Below the pieces are notes generated by a model. The model searched no databases. It had not been told where the DNA came from and worked only from the letters and a program-made list of their open reading frames with translations. Made by a program: the position numbers and the translations under genes. From Nocardioides marmorisolisilvae (GTDB lineage: Bacteria > Actinomycetota > Actinomycetes > Propionibacteriales > Nocardioidaceae), in NCBI RefSeq assembly GCF_003725775.1, contig NZ_RJSG01000001.1, positions 62,262-126,261 of the forward strand: 64,000 nucleotides of DNA, written 5' to 3'. This document shows, piece by piece, positions 39,707-48,096 of the stretch. Every line of letters begins with the position of its first letter. The first letter of the stretch is position 1.

Positions 39707-39832
39707 GGTTTCCTCCTCGGTTGTTCCCCAGGTTCGTCGTACGTCGCCCTCCATCGCGTCGTGGTCAGCCGCCGACTTTTCTCGTGGCCTGCACGCAGGC
39801 CGAAGGCGGCGCGCGATGGGATCATGCGAGGC

Positions 39833-41836
39833 ATGGCAGCGCACGAGGTCGGGTGGGATTCGTCGAATCCCCGCACGCGCACGGCCATGGTCTGGGGAGC
39901 ATCACTCGCGGTCCTGTCGTGCTCGCTGGTGCTCGCGGGGACCGACAGGAAAGTCCGCGACCTGGGTCGCGCCGACCTCTCGGAAGTGGATGCCAGCGCC
40001 GTTCCTTATCTGGTCGCTGTCGTCGCCACGTTGCTCATCGGCGTCGCGCTCACCCTCCAGGTGCCGAACGCCGTGGGCCCGTTGTTCCTCGGCCTGAGCG
40101 TGAGCATCACGGCTGCGGCCGCACTCGACTCGACAGCCTCCTTGTTGCTGCTGGCCCAACCACGTCGGCACATGGCCTGGTTGTTGTATCTGAGCGAGGC
40201 GTCGTTCATCCCCTGGTTGTTGCTGATCACCTGGATCCTGGCGTGCATCCCGACCGGCGATCCGGCTGGCCCTCGTTGGCGGGTGTGGCTCAGGGTCGTC
40301 GCTGTTTCGGCGGGGCTCCTCCTGGTCACCCGGTCTTTGCTGCCCGGGCACTTCTCTGCACCGTTCAACGGGTACCGGCACCCTTGGGAGATCCACATCG
40401 GGCCGGCTCTGCCGGTGATCCGGTACGCCGGCGGCGTGATCCTGTCCTCCGCTCCCCTGGTCGCAGCGGCCTCGCTCGTCGTTCGGTACCGGAGGTCGGA
40501 GGGGGAGGAAAAGCTCCAGCTGCGATGGGTCGGATTCGGTGCGGCCGTCTCCTTCGCGCTGCTGCTCGTGACCGCCGTCGCAGCAGCGGCCGACTCCATG
40601 GTGGCCGTCGGCATCTCCGCAGGTCTTGCCCTTGCCGTCCTGCCGATTTCAACCGGGATCGCGGTCTCGCGCTACCGCTTGTTCGAGCTCGACCGGCTGC
40701 TGAGCCGCACGATCACCTGGACGCTGGTGACCTTGGTCGTCGTCGGTACCTGGTCCGCCGTCGTCCTGCTGGTGTCGACGCTCCTCAGCGCCAGACTGGA
40801 CTCCCCGTTGGCCGCGAGCGTGGCGACGCTGGCCGCGGCCGGGGCTGCGAAGCCGGTGCTGACGGCGGTCGGCACCGCCGTGGATCGTCGCTTCCGCCGC
40901 CGACGCTGGGACGCTCTGAACGTGGTGAACCGCTACGTGCAGAGGCCGACCGGCGCTCCCGATCCGGGTGTCGAGTCAGTCCTCGCCCTGGCGCTCGAAG
41001 ACCCCCAGCTCACTGTCGCGTACCCGCAGCCCGACGGCGGCGGGTGGACTGATGCTCGCGGCCACCACCAGCCGGAACCAGCAGACGGCTACGTCGTCGA
41101 GCGCGGCGGCGGCGTGCTCGCCGCCGTGAGCTCGTCTGCTACTCCAGCGCTGCTCGCGGACGTCTGCTCCGCAGCGCTACCGGAGCTCGAGGCAACAGGA
41201 TTGCGCGCGGTCCTCAAGCTCCGGATCGAGGAGATCGCCGCCTCGCGCGAGCGGTTGTCATCGGTTGCCGTCGAAGAACGGCTCCGCCTTGAACGCGACC
41301 TGCACGACGGCGCCCAGCAACGACTCCTGGCAGTCCTGTTCGCCCTCGAATCTGCCCAGCGGCGACCCGACGACGCAGGTCGTGCATCTCTCGCCGAAGC
41401 AACTGAGCTGACCAGGACCGCGCTCGCCGAACTGCGAGACCTCGCCCACGGACTCCGCCCGGTGCACCTCGACCAGGGACTCCAGGCAGCTCTCGAGAGC
41501 CTCGCGGTCGGGTCGTCCGTCCCCACTCGGGTCACGGTCGTCGGAGTGCCTCCCGAGCCCCTGCCGAACGAGGCGCTCGTGGCGTACTACGTCGTCGCCG
41601 AAGCTCTGAGCAACACCGCGAAGCACGCGAGCGCCTCCCATGCATCCGTCGAGGTCAACTACGACGGCACGCGCCTGCGGGTCTCCGTCCGGGACGACGG
41701 GAACGGGCTCGCTGATCCGCAGGGCTCCGGGCTGCGGGGAATCCTCGACCGTGCCGAAGCGGCCCGCGGCTCGGTGAACGTCGTCGCTGAGCCTGGCAGC
41801 GGAACGTGCATCGAACTGGACCTGCCATGCGCGTGA
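39833..41836 (+). CDS. Membrane sensor histidine kinase, NarL/LuxR-partner type
   Basis: A 667-residue kinase. The N-terminal half has about eight to ten hydrophobic segments and no recognised periplasmic ligand domain. HisKA_3 dimerisation/phosphoacceptor motif ERDLHDGAQQRLL places His near residue 491. The HATPase domain shows the N box (EALSNTAKHA), G1 (VRDDGNGLADP) and G2 (GSGLRGILDRAEAARG). The start is uncertain (ATG at 39833 or 39824; neither has a convincing ribosome site). It overlaps the response regulator by 10 nt. The signal is unknown. Confidence 0.92.
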   Translation: MAAHEVGWDSSNPRTRTAMVWGASLAVLSCSLVLAGTDRKVRDLGRADLSEVDASAVPYLVAVVATLLIGVALTLQVPNAVGPLFLGLSVSITAAAALDSTASLLLLAQPRRHMAWLLYLSEASFIPWLLLITWILACIPTGDPAGPRWRVWLRVVAVSAGLLLVTRSLLPGHFSAPFNGYRHPWEIHIGPALPVIRYAGGVILSSAPLVAAASLVVRYRRSEGEEKLQLRWVGFGAAVSFALLLVTAVAAAADSMVAVGISAGLALAVLPISTGIAVSRYRLFELDRLLSRTITWTLVTLVVVGTWSAVVLLVSTLLSARLDSPLAASVATLAAAGAAKPVLTAVGTAVDRRFRRRRWDALNVVNRYVQRPTGAPDPGVESVLALALEDPQLTVAYPQPDGGGWTDARGHHQPEPADGYVVERGGGVLAAVSSSATPALLADVCSAALPELEATGLRAVLKLRIEEIAASRERLSSVAVEERLRLERDLHDGAQQRLLAVLFALESAQRRPDDAGRASLAEATELTRTALAELRDLAHGLRPVHLDQGLQAALESLAVGSSVPTRVTVVGVPPEPLPNEALVAYYVVAEALSNTAKHASASHASVEVNYDGTRLRVSVRDDGNGLADPQGSGLRGILDRAEAARGSVNVVAEPGSGTCIELDLPCA

Positions 41837-42480
41837 TCGTCGCGGATGACTCCGCCCTGCTCCGCACCGGACTGGTCCGCCTCCTCCAGGACGCCGGGGT
41901 CAGCGTGCTTGCCGAGGTAGGGGACGCAGACGCGGCAGTTGCGGCCGCGATCGAGCACGAACCGGACGTCGCCATCCTTGACATCAGGATGCCCCCCGGC
42001 AACCGAGACGACGGAGTGCGAGCTGCAGACACCATCCGATCAGAGCGTCCCGCGGTGGGCATCCTGCTCCTGTCCGCACACCTGCAAGCGAGCGCCGCTC
42101 TCCACCTCGTCGAACGCCACCGGGTCGGAGGATTCGGCTACCTCCTGAAGGATCACGTCGCCGGCTTGGAGGTCATGGTCGACGCGCTGGAACGAGTAGC
42201 GGCAGGCGAAACGGTCCTGGATCCGGACGTCGTCTCGGCGATCGTCGGCCGAGGGGCGAACCAGGCCCGACTGGATCGACTGACCGCACGTGAGCGAGAG
42301 GTGTTGTCGCTGATGGCCGAAGGTCGTTCGAACGCGGCGATCTGTCGCCGACTCTCGATGGCGGCTCGGACCGTGGAGACTCACATCGCCTCGATCTTCA
42401 CCAAGCTCGACCTCCTCGTCGTCGACGACGACCACCGCCGGGTCAGGGCCGTGCTCGCCCACCTCGGGGTGGACGAGTGA
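41827..42480 (+). CDS. NarL/LuxR family response regulator
   Basis: A 217-residue regulator. The receiver domain has acidic pocket Asp7/Asp8, phosphoacceptor Asp52 (VAILDIRMPP), and the switch Lys in YLLKDHVAG. The C-terminal LuxR helix-turn-helix is LTAREREVLSLMAEGRSNAAICRRLSM followed by ARTVETHIASIFTKL. The ATG at 41827 lies inside the end of the kinase gene, so kinase and regulator are a coupled pair. Targets are unknown; the divergent membrane/lipoprotein pair is a candidate. Confidence 0.94.
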   Translation: MRVIVADDSALLRTGLVRLLQDAGVSVLAEVGDADAAVAAAIEHEPDVAILDIRMPPGNRDDGVRAADTIRSERPAVGILLLSAHLQASAALHLVERHRVGGFGYLLKDHVAGLEVMVDALERVAAGETVLDPDVVSAIVGRGANQARLDRLTAREREVLSLMAEGRSNAAICRRLSMAARTVETHIASIFTKLDLLVVDDDHRRVRAVLAHLGVDE

Positions 42481-42668
42481 CCAGGTCGTGGCCCACTCCT
42501 GGCAGCGCACCGAGCCGCGCCCATCAGATCGTTACTACAGACGTGTAGCAACGGTTGCTGCATCCGGGCGTGACGGCCACCACGGTGTGCCCCAGGTCGC
42601 AATCGATGGCGTGTATCAGCGGCCCAGGCTCATGCTCGTTCCATCAAGCGCTACGGAAGCGGGCAGCC

Positions 42669-42833
42669 ATGATTCTCACCTTCTTGATCATCTTCTTGTT
42701 CGGCTCGATCGCGAGCATCGTCCGCTCCAACCGCAAGCTCGGCGACCTGATCAACCCGCGTCGACGCGAGGCGCGCAAAGCACAGAAGCCTCGTGGCGCC
42801 ACGGGCATCCCGCGCTCCTTCGGGGACTACTGA
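42669..42833 (+). CDS. Small membrane protein, 54 residues
   Basis: Begins at the ATG at 42669 with GGAAG about 10 nt upstream. One hydrophobic helix (MILTFLIIFLFGSIASIV) is followed by a highly basic tail (NRKLGDLINPRRREARKAQKPRG). It is 188 nt after the response regulator and ends 4 nt from the convergent gene. No family is recognised; coding status rests on composition and start context. Confidence 0.55.
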   Translation: MILTFLIIFLFGSIASIVRSNRKLGDLINPRRREARKAQKPRGATGIPRSFGDY

Positions 42834-42837
42834 TCAG

Positions 42838-43110
42838 CTAGATCCAGCCGCGTCGGCGCTCGATCCAGAGCGCGCCGAAGAGCACCACGCAGAGCACGCC
42901 CAGCGCGATCAGCTGGGCCACGGTCTCGTTCGAGTCGCACGACATCGAGTGGCCGTAGTAGTTGGTGCAGGTCGGCGGCCTGCTGTCGTTCTGGCTCCAG
43001 ACCTTCAGGGTGCGCAGGGTCACGAGCCACAGCCATCCAGCGGCGGCGAGGTCCAGCATCAGGATGACCAGCACGCGGCCGACTCGACCTGCGGAAGAAC
43101 GCTCGCTCAT
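42838..43110 (-). CDS. Small two-helix membrane protein, last gene of envelope operon
   Basis: A 90-residue protein with two transmembrane helices (VLVILMLDLAAAGWLWLVTL and LIALGVLCVVLFGALWI). The loop between them carries two cysteines and a Tyr pair (PTCTNYYGHSMSCDSNE), facing the outside if the N-terminus is cytoplasmic; the cysteines could form a disulfide. It overlaps the DKNYY lipoprotein stop (TGATG at 43112-43108; a GTG 3 nt earlier is also possible). Unknown function. Confidence 0.72.
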   Translation of the reverse strand: MSERSSAGRVGRVLVILMLDLAAAGWLWLVTLRTLKVWSQNDSRPPTCTNYYGHSMSCDSNETVAQLIALGVLCVVLFGALWIERRRGWI

Positions 43111-43985
43111 CACGAGAAGCTCACCGAGGTCTCGGAGCAGTTCGTGACCGTGGCACCCGACGGGATCGTGCTCGGATCGAAGCCCTTGATGAGTACGTCG
43201 CGGTAGAACGCGTGCGCCGAGTCGGCCGTGCACTCGAAGTCGGCGTTCAGAACCACGAAGGTCGCCGGGTCCGCGCCCGGCACGACCTTGCCCATCCAGT
43301 ACGCGTGCGCGTCGTCGCGGGCATAGGGGCCGTCGAGAACCTTGAAGGTCGAGGAGTCAGCGCCGTGGACCGGGCCGGTGAAGTAGAAGACCCCTTCGGA
43401 GTCCTTCCCGTAGGCGCCGCGCTCGACCTTGAACGTCCCGGGGTCCGCGTCCTTGATGGCAGTCCCGTTGACGAAGACGTTCTCCCCGTCCTTCGCGAAC
43501 AGGTAGAAGCCGTCCTGCGACAGGATCGCGAAGTGCTGCGGGTCGTCCGACAGCACGGTGCCGTCGGACCAGTACACGTGGGCGCTGTCCTTGGTCACGC
43601 CGCCGTCGCCGTTGAGGAACGTGAAGTGATCCGGGTCCTCGCTGAGCACGCGGTCGCGCATGAACACGTGCGTGGCGTCCTTGCTGTAGCCGGACACCTC
43701 GAGCAGCCCGAACGATCCGGGGTCGGCATCGGGCAGGACGACCCCGTCCAGGTAGACCGCGTTCTTGTCCTTGGCGTAGGTCGTGTCCAGGATCGTGAAG
43801 GTCTTCGCGTCCGCCTGCGGGAGCTTGCTCGCCTCACCCGGGAACGCGTCGAGGTAGTAGACCGTGTCGCCCCGCACGTAGTAGCCGGCGGAGTGGAACA
43901 ACGAGCTCGGCGCCCCGCCACACCCGACCAGTACGACGAGGAGCGCGAGGGCGAGGGGAACGCGGAGCGATCGCACGACAGTCAC
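43110..43985 (-). CDS. DKNYY-repeat lipoprotein
   Basis: A 291-residue predicted lipoprotein: signal sequence with lipobox LVVLVGC (Cys22). The mature part is built from about seven DKNYY-type units of 35-40 residues with the pattern 'Y-x-K-D-x-x-x-V-Y-x-x-G-x-x-x-x-x-A-D-P-x-T-F-x-x-L'. Examples are YAKDKNAVYLDG and YSKDATHVFMRD. Two cysteines near the C-terminus (DFECTADS, TNCSE) may pair. The family is widespread at bacterial surfaces and has no assigned function. The GTG start lies one base after the previous stop. Confidence 0.87.
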   Translation of the reverse strand: MTVVRSLRVPLALALLVVLVGCGGAPSSLFHSAGYYVRGDTVYYLDAFPGEASKLPQADAKTFTILDTTYAKDKNAVYLDGVVLPDADPGSFGLLEVSGYSKDATHVFMRDRVLSEDPDHFTFLNGDGGVTKDSAHVYWSDGTVLSDDPQHFAILSQDGFYLFAKDGENVFVNGTAIKDADPGTFKVERGAYGKDSEGVFYFTGPVHGADSSTFKVLDGPYARDDAHAYWMGKVVPGADPATFVVLNADFECTADSAHAFYRDVLIKGFDPSTIPSGATVTNCSETSVSFS

Positions 43986-43986
43986 C

Positions 43987-45270
43987 TCAGTCCTGAGCGT
44001 TCCAGATCGGGATCAGCACCTTGCCGAGGGGACTGTTCGGGTACTGCGTCTCGAGCGTGGAGCCGATCGTGAACTCGATGCTGCTGTTGTCCTTCGTGGT
44101 CAGGTAGACCTTCTGCCCGACGGCGAGCCGGTGCAGGCAGACGATCATCCCGCGGTAGTCCTGGTCCTCGATCCGCAGGCCGAGGGTGTCGAAGCGGTCG
44201 TCGACCTCGACCATTCCGAGCAGGTCGCACAAGTCGAGGAGCGCCTCGGCCCGGTCGGTCCCACCCGGGACCGGGCGGATGTCGCAGGTCCGGCCGATGC
44301 CCTTGCCGGAGTCGCGCGGGACCTTGCCGATGTCGAGGGTGAGGCGACCCAGGCCGACCCCGTGGGAGTCCCCCAGGGTCGGCAGCAGCGCACGAGCCTG
44401 TTCGGTCGAGGGGATCCGGATCGACCACTGGCCCTTGATGATCGCCACGCTCATCACCCGGTCGTCGGTCGCCAGTCGCTCGAGCACCGGCCGCGCAGCC
44501 GGTTCGACAGCGACCTCGGTGGTGATCTTCGTCGGCATCACCAGCAGCTCCTGAGAGCCGTTCCCGACGTCGGCCTGCCAGCCACGTGCCTGCTCGACAC
44601 TGCCCGACGTCGACGCCGTCACCAGTCCTGGCGACGCCGTGACGCTGACCAGCGCGGAACCCGCGGCGTCCAGCACTCCCTGGACCAGAGCGAGCTGGTC
44701 GGAGACGTTCGCATCCTTCGGCTGGGTGATGGAGACGCGCGGGCTGCGGTACACGTTCGCCGTGTTCGGCTCCGCCCACCCACTGCGGTCGGCGGCCGCC
44801 GAGATCTTCGGGACGAGCCCGGTGATCTCCGCGTCGGTGGCGGTGACCGCCAGTCCGCGCGGTGAGAAGTCGACCTCCTCGATCCCGGCCAGACCGTGAA
44901 CGTCGGACCAGAAGCCGGCGACCTTCTGCTGCCGGTCCTTCCTGCACGGTGCCTGCAGCCAGAGCTTGTCGACGTACAACCAGTACCTGGTCCTGGTCGT
45001 GGTCTCCGCGTCGAACCGGCACATGCTCGCCATCGCCGCGACGATCGCGCCCTCGCTCGGAGTCGCGGTCAGCTCTGCGTCGGCCTGGAACGTGCCCCGG
45101 AACGGCTGCACGTTGGTCCCGGTCCGGTCGGTGACCTTCGCCCCGACCAGCGGATGGTCGGCGACCCAGCCGTCGAAGTCACGCGCCGCTTCGTCCCCGG
45201 CGTGGTACGCGCACCCGGCCAGGACACCGAGAGCCAGGCCGAGAACCACGAGCATCGGGGCGCGCTTCAC
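43987..45270 (-). CDS. Lipoprotein of unknown family, 427 residues
   Basis: The signal sequence ends in a lipobox (LGVLAGC, Cys20). No known domain is recognised. Visible landmarks: paired cysteines in MCRFDAETTT and QAPCRKDRQQ, a middle segment with alternating beta strands and helices, and further cysteines in RTCDIRP, LLDLCDL and MIVCLHRL. The repeated beta-alpha pattern in the middle (VTATDAEITGLVPKISAAADRSGW) resembles BON- or secretin-type modules, only as a guess. The GTG start overlaps the stop of the arrestin-like gene. Confidence 0.78.
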   Translation of the reverse strand: MKRAPMLVVLGLALGVLAGCAYHAGDEAARDFDGWVADHPLVGAKVTDRTGTNVQPFRGTFQADAELTATPSEGAIVAAMASMCRFDAETTTRTRYWLYVDKLWLQAPCRKDRQQKVAGFWSDVHGLAGIEEVDFSPRGLAVTATDAEITGLVPKISAAADRSGWAEPNTANVYRSPRVSITQPKDANVSDQLALVQGVLDAAGSALVSVTASPGLVTASTSGSVEQARGWQADVGNGSQELLVMPTKITTEVAVEPAARPVLERLATDDRVMSVAIIKGQWSIRIPSTEQARALLPTLGDSHGVGLGRLTLDIGKVPRDSGKGIGRTCDIRPVPGGTDRAEALLDLCDLLGMVEVDDRFDTLGLRIEDQDYRGMIVCLHRLAVGQKVYLTTKDNSSIEFTIGSTLETQYPNSPLGKVLIPIWNAQD

Positions 45271-46196
45271 CCGGTGTGCACCACGATCCCGCGCTCGGCG
45301 CGCTCGATGGCACCGGTCATCCCCGAGAACTCGACCTTGATCTGCACGAACCAGCGGACCGAGGAGTGCACCGCCTCAAGGGTCGGCATCGCATCAGCGG
45401 GGAGGGTCAGGGCGAACGGGAACTCGCTGCGCTGGCCCTGGACGAGCCGCACGTCCTTCGCTATCGACGTCATCGGCCGGACGAACGACTCGCTCGGCCC
45501 GAGCGTCGGGTTCTTCTCCACCGGGTGCGAGTCGGTCAGCTGCTGGAACCAGACCGCCAGCAGCGCCGACCGGTCGACCGGATCGCGCGGGGTCACGGCG
45601 ACGGTGCCGCGCACCTCCTCGCCGGGTCGGTAGGTCCCGCGCTCGGTCTCGATCTCGAACAGGATGCTGTTGGCCAGTGCCCGCTCCCCCTGGATCAGCG
45701 GGAGTTCCGCGGACGTCGGAGCCGGATCGGGAGCGACCGAGAGCACGGTGAACGACTCGGCGACGACGGTGTCCTTGCCGGACCTCTCGACGTGCAGCCG
45801 CGCCTCCCAGCGCACCACCTCGCCCGCGGTGCCGGGTGCCCAGGACGGCAGCCGCAGCTGGACCTGCTGCGGACCGCTCCCCAGCACCCCGGCAGCAACG
45901 GTCAACGGCGCGTCGATCACGGACACCCAGGCGTCGCTGTCCTTGTCGCCGCCGTAGTTGGTCCCGAGCTGCCCCGCCGTCAGCAGCGAGTCCTGGCCCT
46001 GGGACGCGAGCGCGGCCTGCTTGCCGGCCCAGTGGTAGCGGAAGCCGTTGACGTAACCCAGCTCGATGCGAGCAGCGGTGACGCCCGGCACGGCCTCGTC
46101 CACCTCCACGGTGACCGTCAGGGTGTCCGTCGGGCGCACGGCCGTCCCGGGGTCCAGCCGGAGGGACGCGACCGTACGTCGACGGAAGAGCTTCAC
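45267..46196 (-). CDS. Arrestin/Spo0M-like beta-sandwich protein
   Basis: A 309-residue cytoplasmic protein without signal peptide. Two beta-sandwich halves are apparent: residues 10-150 (LRLDPGTAVRPTDTLTVTVEVDE) and 165-305 (ERGTYRPGEEVRGTVAVTPRD...FVQIKVEFSG). The 'Y-R-P-G-E-x-V-x-G' turn and the closing 'SSVRWFVQIKVEFSGM' are typical of arrestin-like/Spo0M domains. In Bacillus, Spo0M affects cell envelope and sporulation phenotypes. It lies between a membrane protein and a lipoprotein gene, with 4-nt overlaps on both sides, so it may be a cytoplasmic adaptor for this membrane system. Confidence 0.7.
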   Translation of the reverse strand: MKLFRRRTVASLRLDPGTAVRPTDTLTVTVEVDEAVPGVTAARIELGYVNGFRYHWAGKQAALASQGQDSLLTAGQLGTNYGGDKDSDAWVSVIDAPLTVAAGVLGSGPQQVQLRLPSWAPGTAGEVVRWEARLHVERSGKDTVVAESFTVLSVAPDPAPTSAELPLIQGERALANSILFEIETERGTYRPGEEVRGTVAVTPRDPVDRSALLAVWFQQLTDSHPVEKNPTLGPSESFVRPMTSIAKDVRLVQGQRSEFPFALTLPADAMPTLEAVHSSVRWFVQIKVEFSGMTGAIERAERGIVVHTG

Positions 46197-46597
46197 GACG
46201 TCCGGGCCGCCTTCTTGGCCTCCTTGCGCGCCTTCAGCTCGGCCTGGAAGGCCGCGTACTCCTCAGGGTTGTTGCGTTTGTGGATCGCGCGCACCGGCCA
46301 GAAGAGCACGTAGAGGATGCCTTCGAACGCCTTGCCGACCAGCCAGATCGGCCACGCCAGCAGGACGAGGAACAGCCACGCCGGGTAGACGAGGATCAGG
46401 CAGAACTGCAGGAACTGCTTGATCCCGACCGGATAGTCCTGCGCCTGCGAGAGCAGCATCCGTGGATCGGCAGCGCGGACCAACCGGCGCGCCCAGGTCG
46501 TCTCGCCCTCGAACGCGGCCTGCTCGGCGCTGACGTCACGACCGCGCTCGTCGGCAGTCTGGCCGCGCTCGGGCGGCGGCGGTTCGGCAACACTCAT
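46193..46597 (-). CDS. Membrane protein of the envelope operon
   Basis: A 134-residue protein with a hydrophilic N-terminus, a re-entrant or double transmembrane region (FLQFCLILVYPAWLFLVLLAWPIWLVG and GILYVLFWPVRAI) and a basic, charged C-terminal helix (NPEEYAAFQAELKARKEAKKAA). I use the second of two adjacent ATGs, which is 6 nt from AGGAG. The stop overlaps the arrestin-like start. No family is recognised. Confidence 0.75.
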   Translation of the reverse strand: MSVAEPPPPERGQTADERGRDVSAEQAAFEGETTWARRLVRAADPRMLLSQAQDYPVGIKQFLQFCLILVYPAWLFLVLLAWPIWLVGKAFEGILYVLFWPVRAIHKRNNPEEYAAFQAELKARKEAKKAARTS

Positions 46598-46636
46598 CAT
46601 GCGCTCCTGGGAGGAAGGGGACGGACCTCGGACCGG

Positions 46637-47518
46637 TCAGTCCTGGGTCGAGCGGAGGTGCGGCTTGAGCAGGGTGCTCCAGGCCTTCGCGTTCTGCTCG
46701 TACTCCCCGGGGCACCGGGCCGGCCGGTCCTCGGGCAGCACGCCGAGCGCGGCGATCTGCTGCATGGTCTCCTCGCTCGAACCGGCGACCTTGCACGCGA
46801 TGTCGAAGGCCCGCTGGACGCTCAGCGAGTGCTCGTTCGCGAACTGGGTGAGGTCCGGCGCGCCCTGGTAGTCCTGCAACCCGTGGAAGAAGCTCGCAGC
46901 GTCGAACGCGTAGCTCGCGCCGTGCGGGACCTGGTCCGTGAAGAAGTACGTCGCCAGGCCGTCGACGGCGTCCTCCTCGCGTCCGGTGATGGGGATCTCG
47001 AAGACGTCGACGAAGGCGTGGCCGAGCTCGTGGACCAGGACGAAGTCGTTGACGGCGGCCCATTGGGTGCCGAGGTCGGCGTCGGACATCTTCGGGTTGC
47101 CCGCCTTGATGATGTTGCCGGTCAGGTTCGCGAAGTCGTAGTAGATCGTCACGGTCTTGGTCGACGGGTCGTAGTTGGGCGAACCCTCGGCGCTGGTGAC
47201 GTGGATCGTCAGGTCCGTCGGCAGGGCGAAGTTGTCGGAGAACCCCGCGGCGATGTCGTCGATGGCGCCGTCCTTCAGGATCTCCTCGGCGAACGCCTGC
47301 GGGCTGACGCCGGAGGCGGCCGCGACCTGGCCGACGTATCCGGCGTCCTGGGTGTCGACCGGGTCGTCGTAGGTCACGTGGATGACGTGCTTGACCTCGG
47401 CCGTCTTCGTGGGCTCCGGGGAACCCTTGGCGTCGGTGTCCTTCGACGACCCGCAACCTGCGAGCGTCAGGGCGATGAGCAGGGCAGCGGGAGCCACGAG
47501 ACCGCGGGGAGGGCGCAT
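46637..47518 (-). CDS. DUF4344-type metallopeptidase lipoprotein
   Basis: A 293-residue predicted lipoprotein, lipobox LTLAGC (Cys22). The zincin motif HELGH is at residues 163-167 (FVLVHELGHAFVD), with a downstream acidic EEDAVDGLATYFF where the third ligand would be expected. The pattern matches DUF4344 putative metallopeptidases; no substrate is known. It is the first gene of a six-gene minus-strand operon. TAGGCT (47531-47526) ends 7 nt before the ATG, a leaderless promoter that would drive the whole set. Confidence 0.85.
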   Translation of the reverse strand: MRPPRGLVAPAALLIALTLAGCGSSKDTDAKGSPEPTKTAEVKHVIHVTYDDPVDTQDAGYVGQVAAASGVSPQAFAEEILKDGAIDDIAAGFSDNFALPTDLTIHVTSAEGSPNYDPSTKTVTIYYDFANLTGNIIKAGNPKMSDADLGTQWAAVNDFVLVHELGHAFVDVFEIPITGREEDAVDGLATYFFTDQVPHGASYAFDAASFFHGLQDYQGAPDLTQFANEHSLSVQRAFDIACKVAGSSEETMQQIAALGVLPEDRPARCPGEYEQNAKAWSTLLKPHLRSTQD

Positions 47519-47625
47519 GCCCGCGAGCCTAGGGAGTTCCGTAAGGGGTCGCTCCGACCATCTAGACCGTTCGCGAGCCTCGTGGCATTCCTCTTGTGCG
47601 CGCCCTCGAACGTCGGTAACCGAGG

Positions 47626-47652
47626 TGTCGTACCAGGCTGTCGCCGTTCGTG
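47626..47652 (+). promoter_or_regulatory. ECF-type promoter of YCII gene 1
   Basis: TGTCGTA at 47626-47632 and CGTG at 47649-47652 are separated by 16 nt and lie 48 nt before the ATG of the first YCII gene. The same bipartite motif and spacing precede the second YCII gene. It resembles the TGTCGA / CG-type signature described for ECF42 sigma factors, which control DGPF/YCII genes. Confidence 0.6.
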
Positions 47653-47700
47653 GAGAAGGTGCAGGGTGGCAGTCGGTGCTGCCCCGACGAAGGAGGACAC

Positions 47701-48054
47701 ATGCCCGAGTACCTGATCGCCTTCAACCAGGAGTGGGTCCCGGAGCTGACCGAGGACGACCTGACGGAGGCCAATCGAAGGCTGACGCCGCTGCTCGCTG
47801 AGATGGAGGCGGCCGGCGTCTGGGTCTTCGGCGGTGGGCTCGAGGAGAACGCTCCGGTGGTGGGGGTCGACCTGGTCGCTGGCAAGCCGGTGGTGATGGA
47901 CGGCCCGTACGCCGAGACCAAGGAGCACCTCGGCGGCTTCTGCGTGGTCCGGGTCGAGGACCAGGCGGCTGCCCTGCACTGGGCACAGAAGGTCGCGGTG
48001 GCTTGCGGGTGGCCCCAGCAGGTGCACCTCTTCGGCGCGCCGCCGGAGGCCTGA
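47701..48054 (+). CDS. YCII-related (DGPF-type) protein 1
   Basis: A 117-residue ferredoxin-like-fold protein of the YCII family. Landmarks are MPEYLIAFNQEWV, the family's DGP motif as VMDGPYAETKEHLGGF, and a C-terminal alpha/beta part. Members of this DGPF branch are typically encoded next to ECF42-type sigma factors; none lies in this window. GAAGGAGG precedes the ATG. It is a close paralogue of the gene at 48966. Confidence 0.9.
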   Translation: MPEYLIAFNQEWVPELTEDDLTEANRRLTPLLAEMEAAGVWVFGGGLEENAPVVGVDLVAGKPVVMDGPYAETKEHLGGFCVVRVEDQAAALHWAQKVAVACGWPQQVHLFGAPPEA

Positions 48055-48096
48055 CCGGTCCTTGGCGCGGCCGGGCGTGCCGACCAGACTGTCGGC

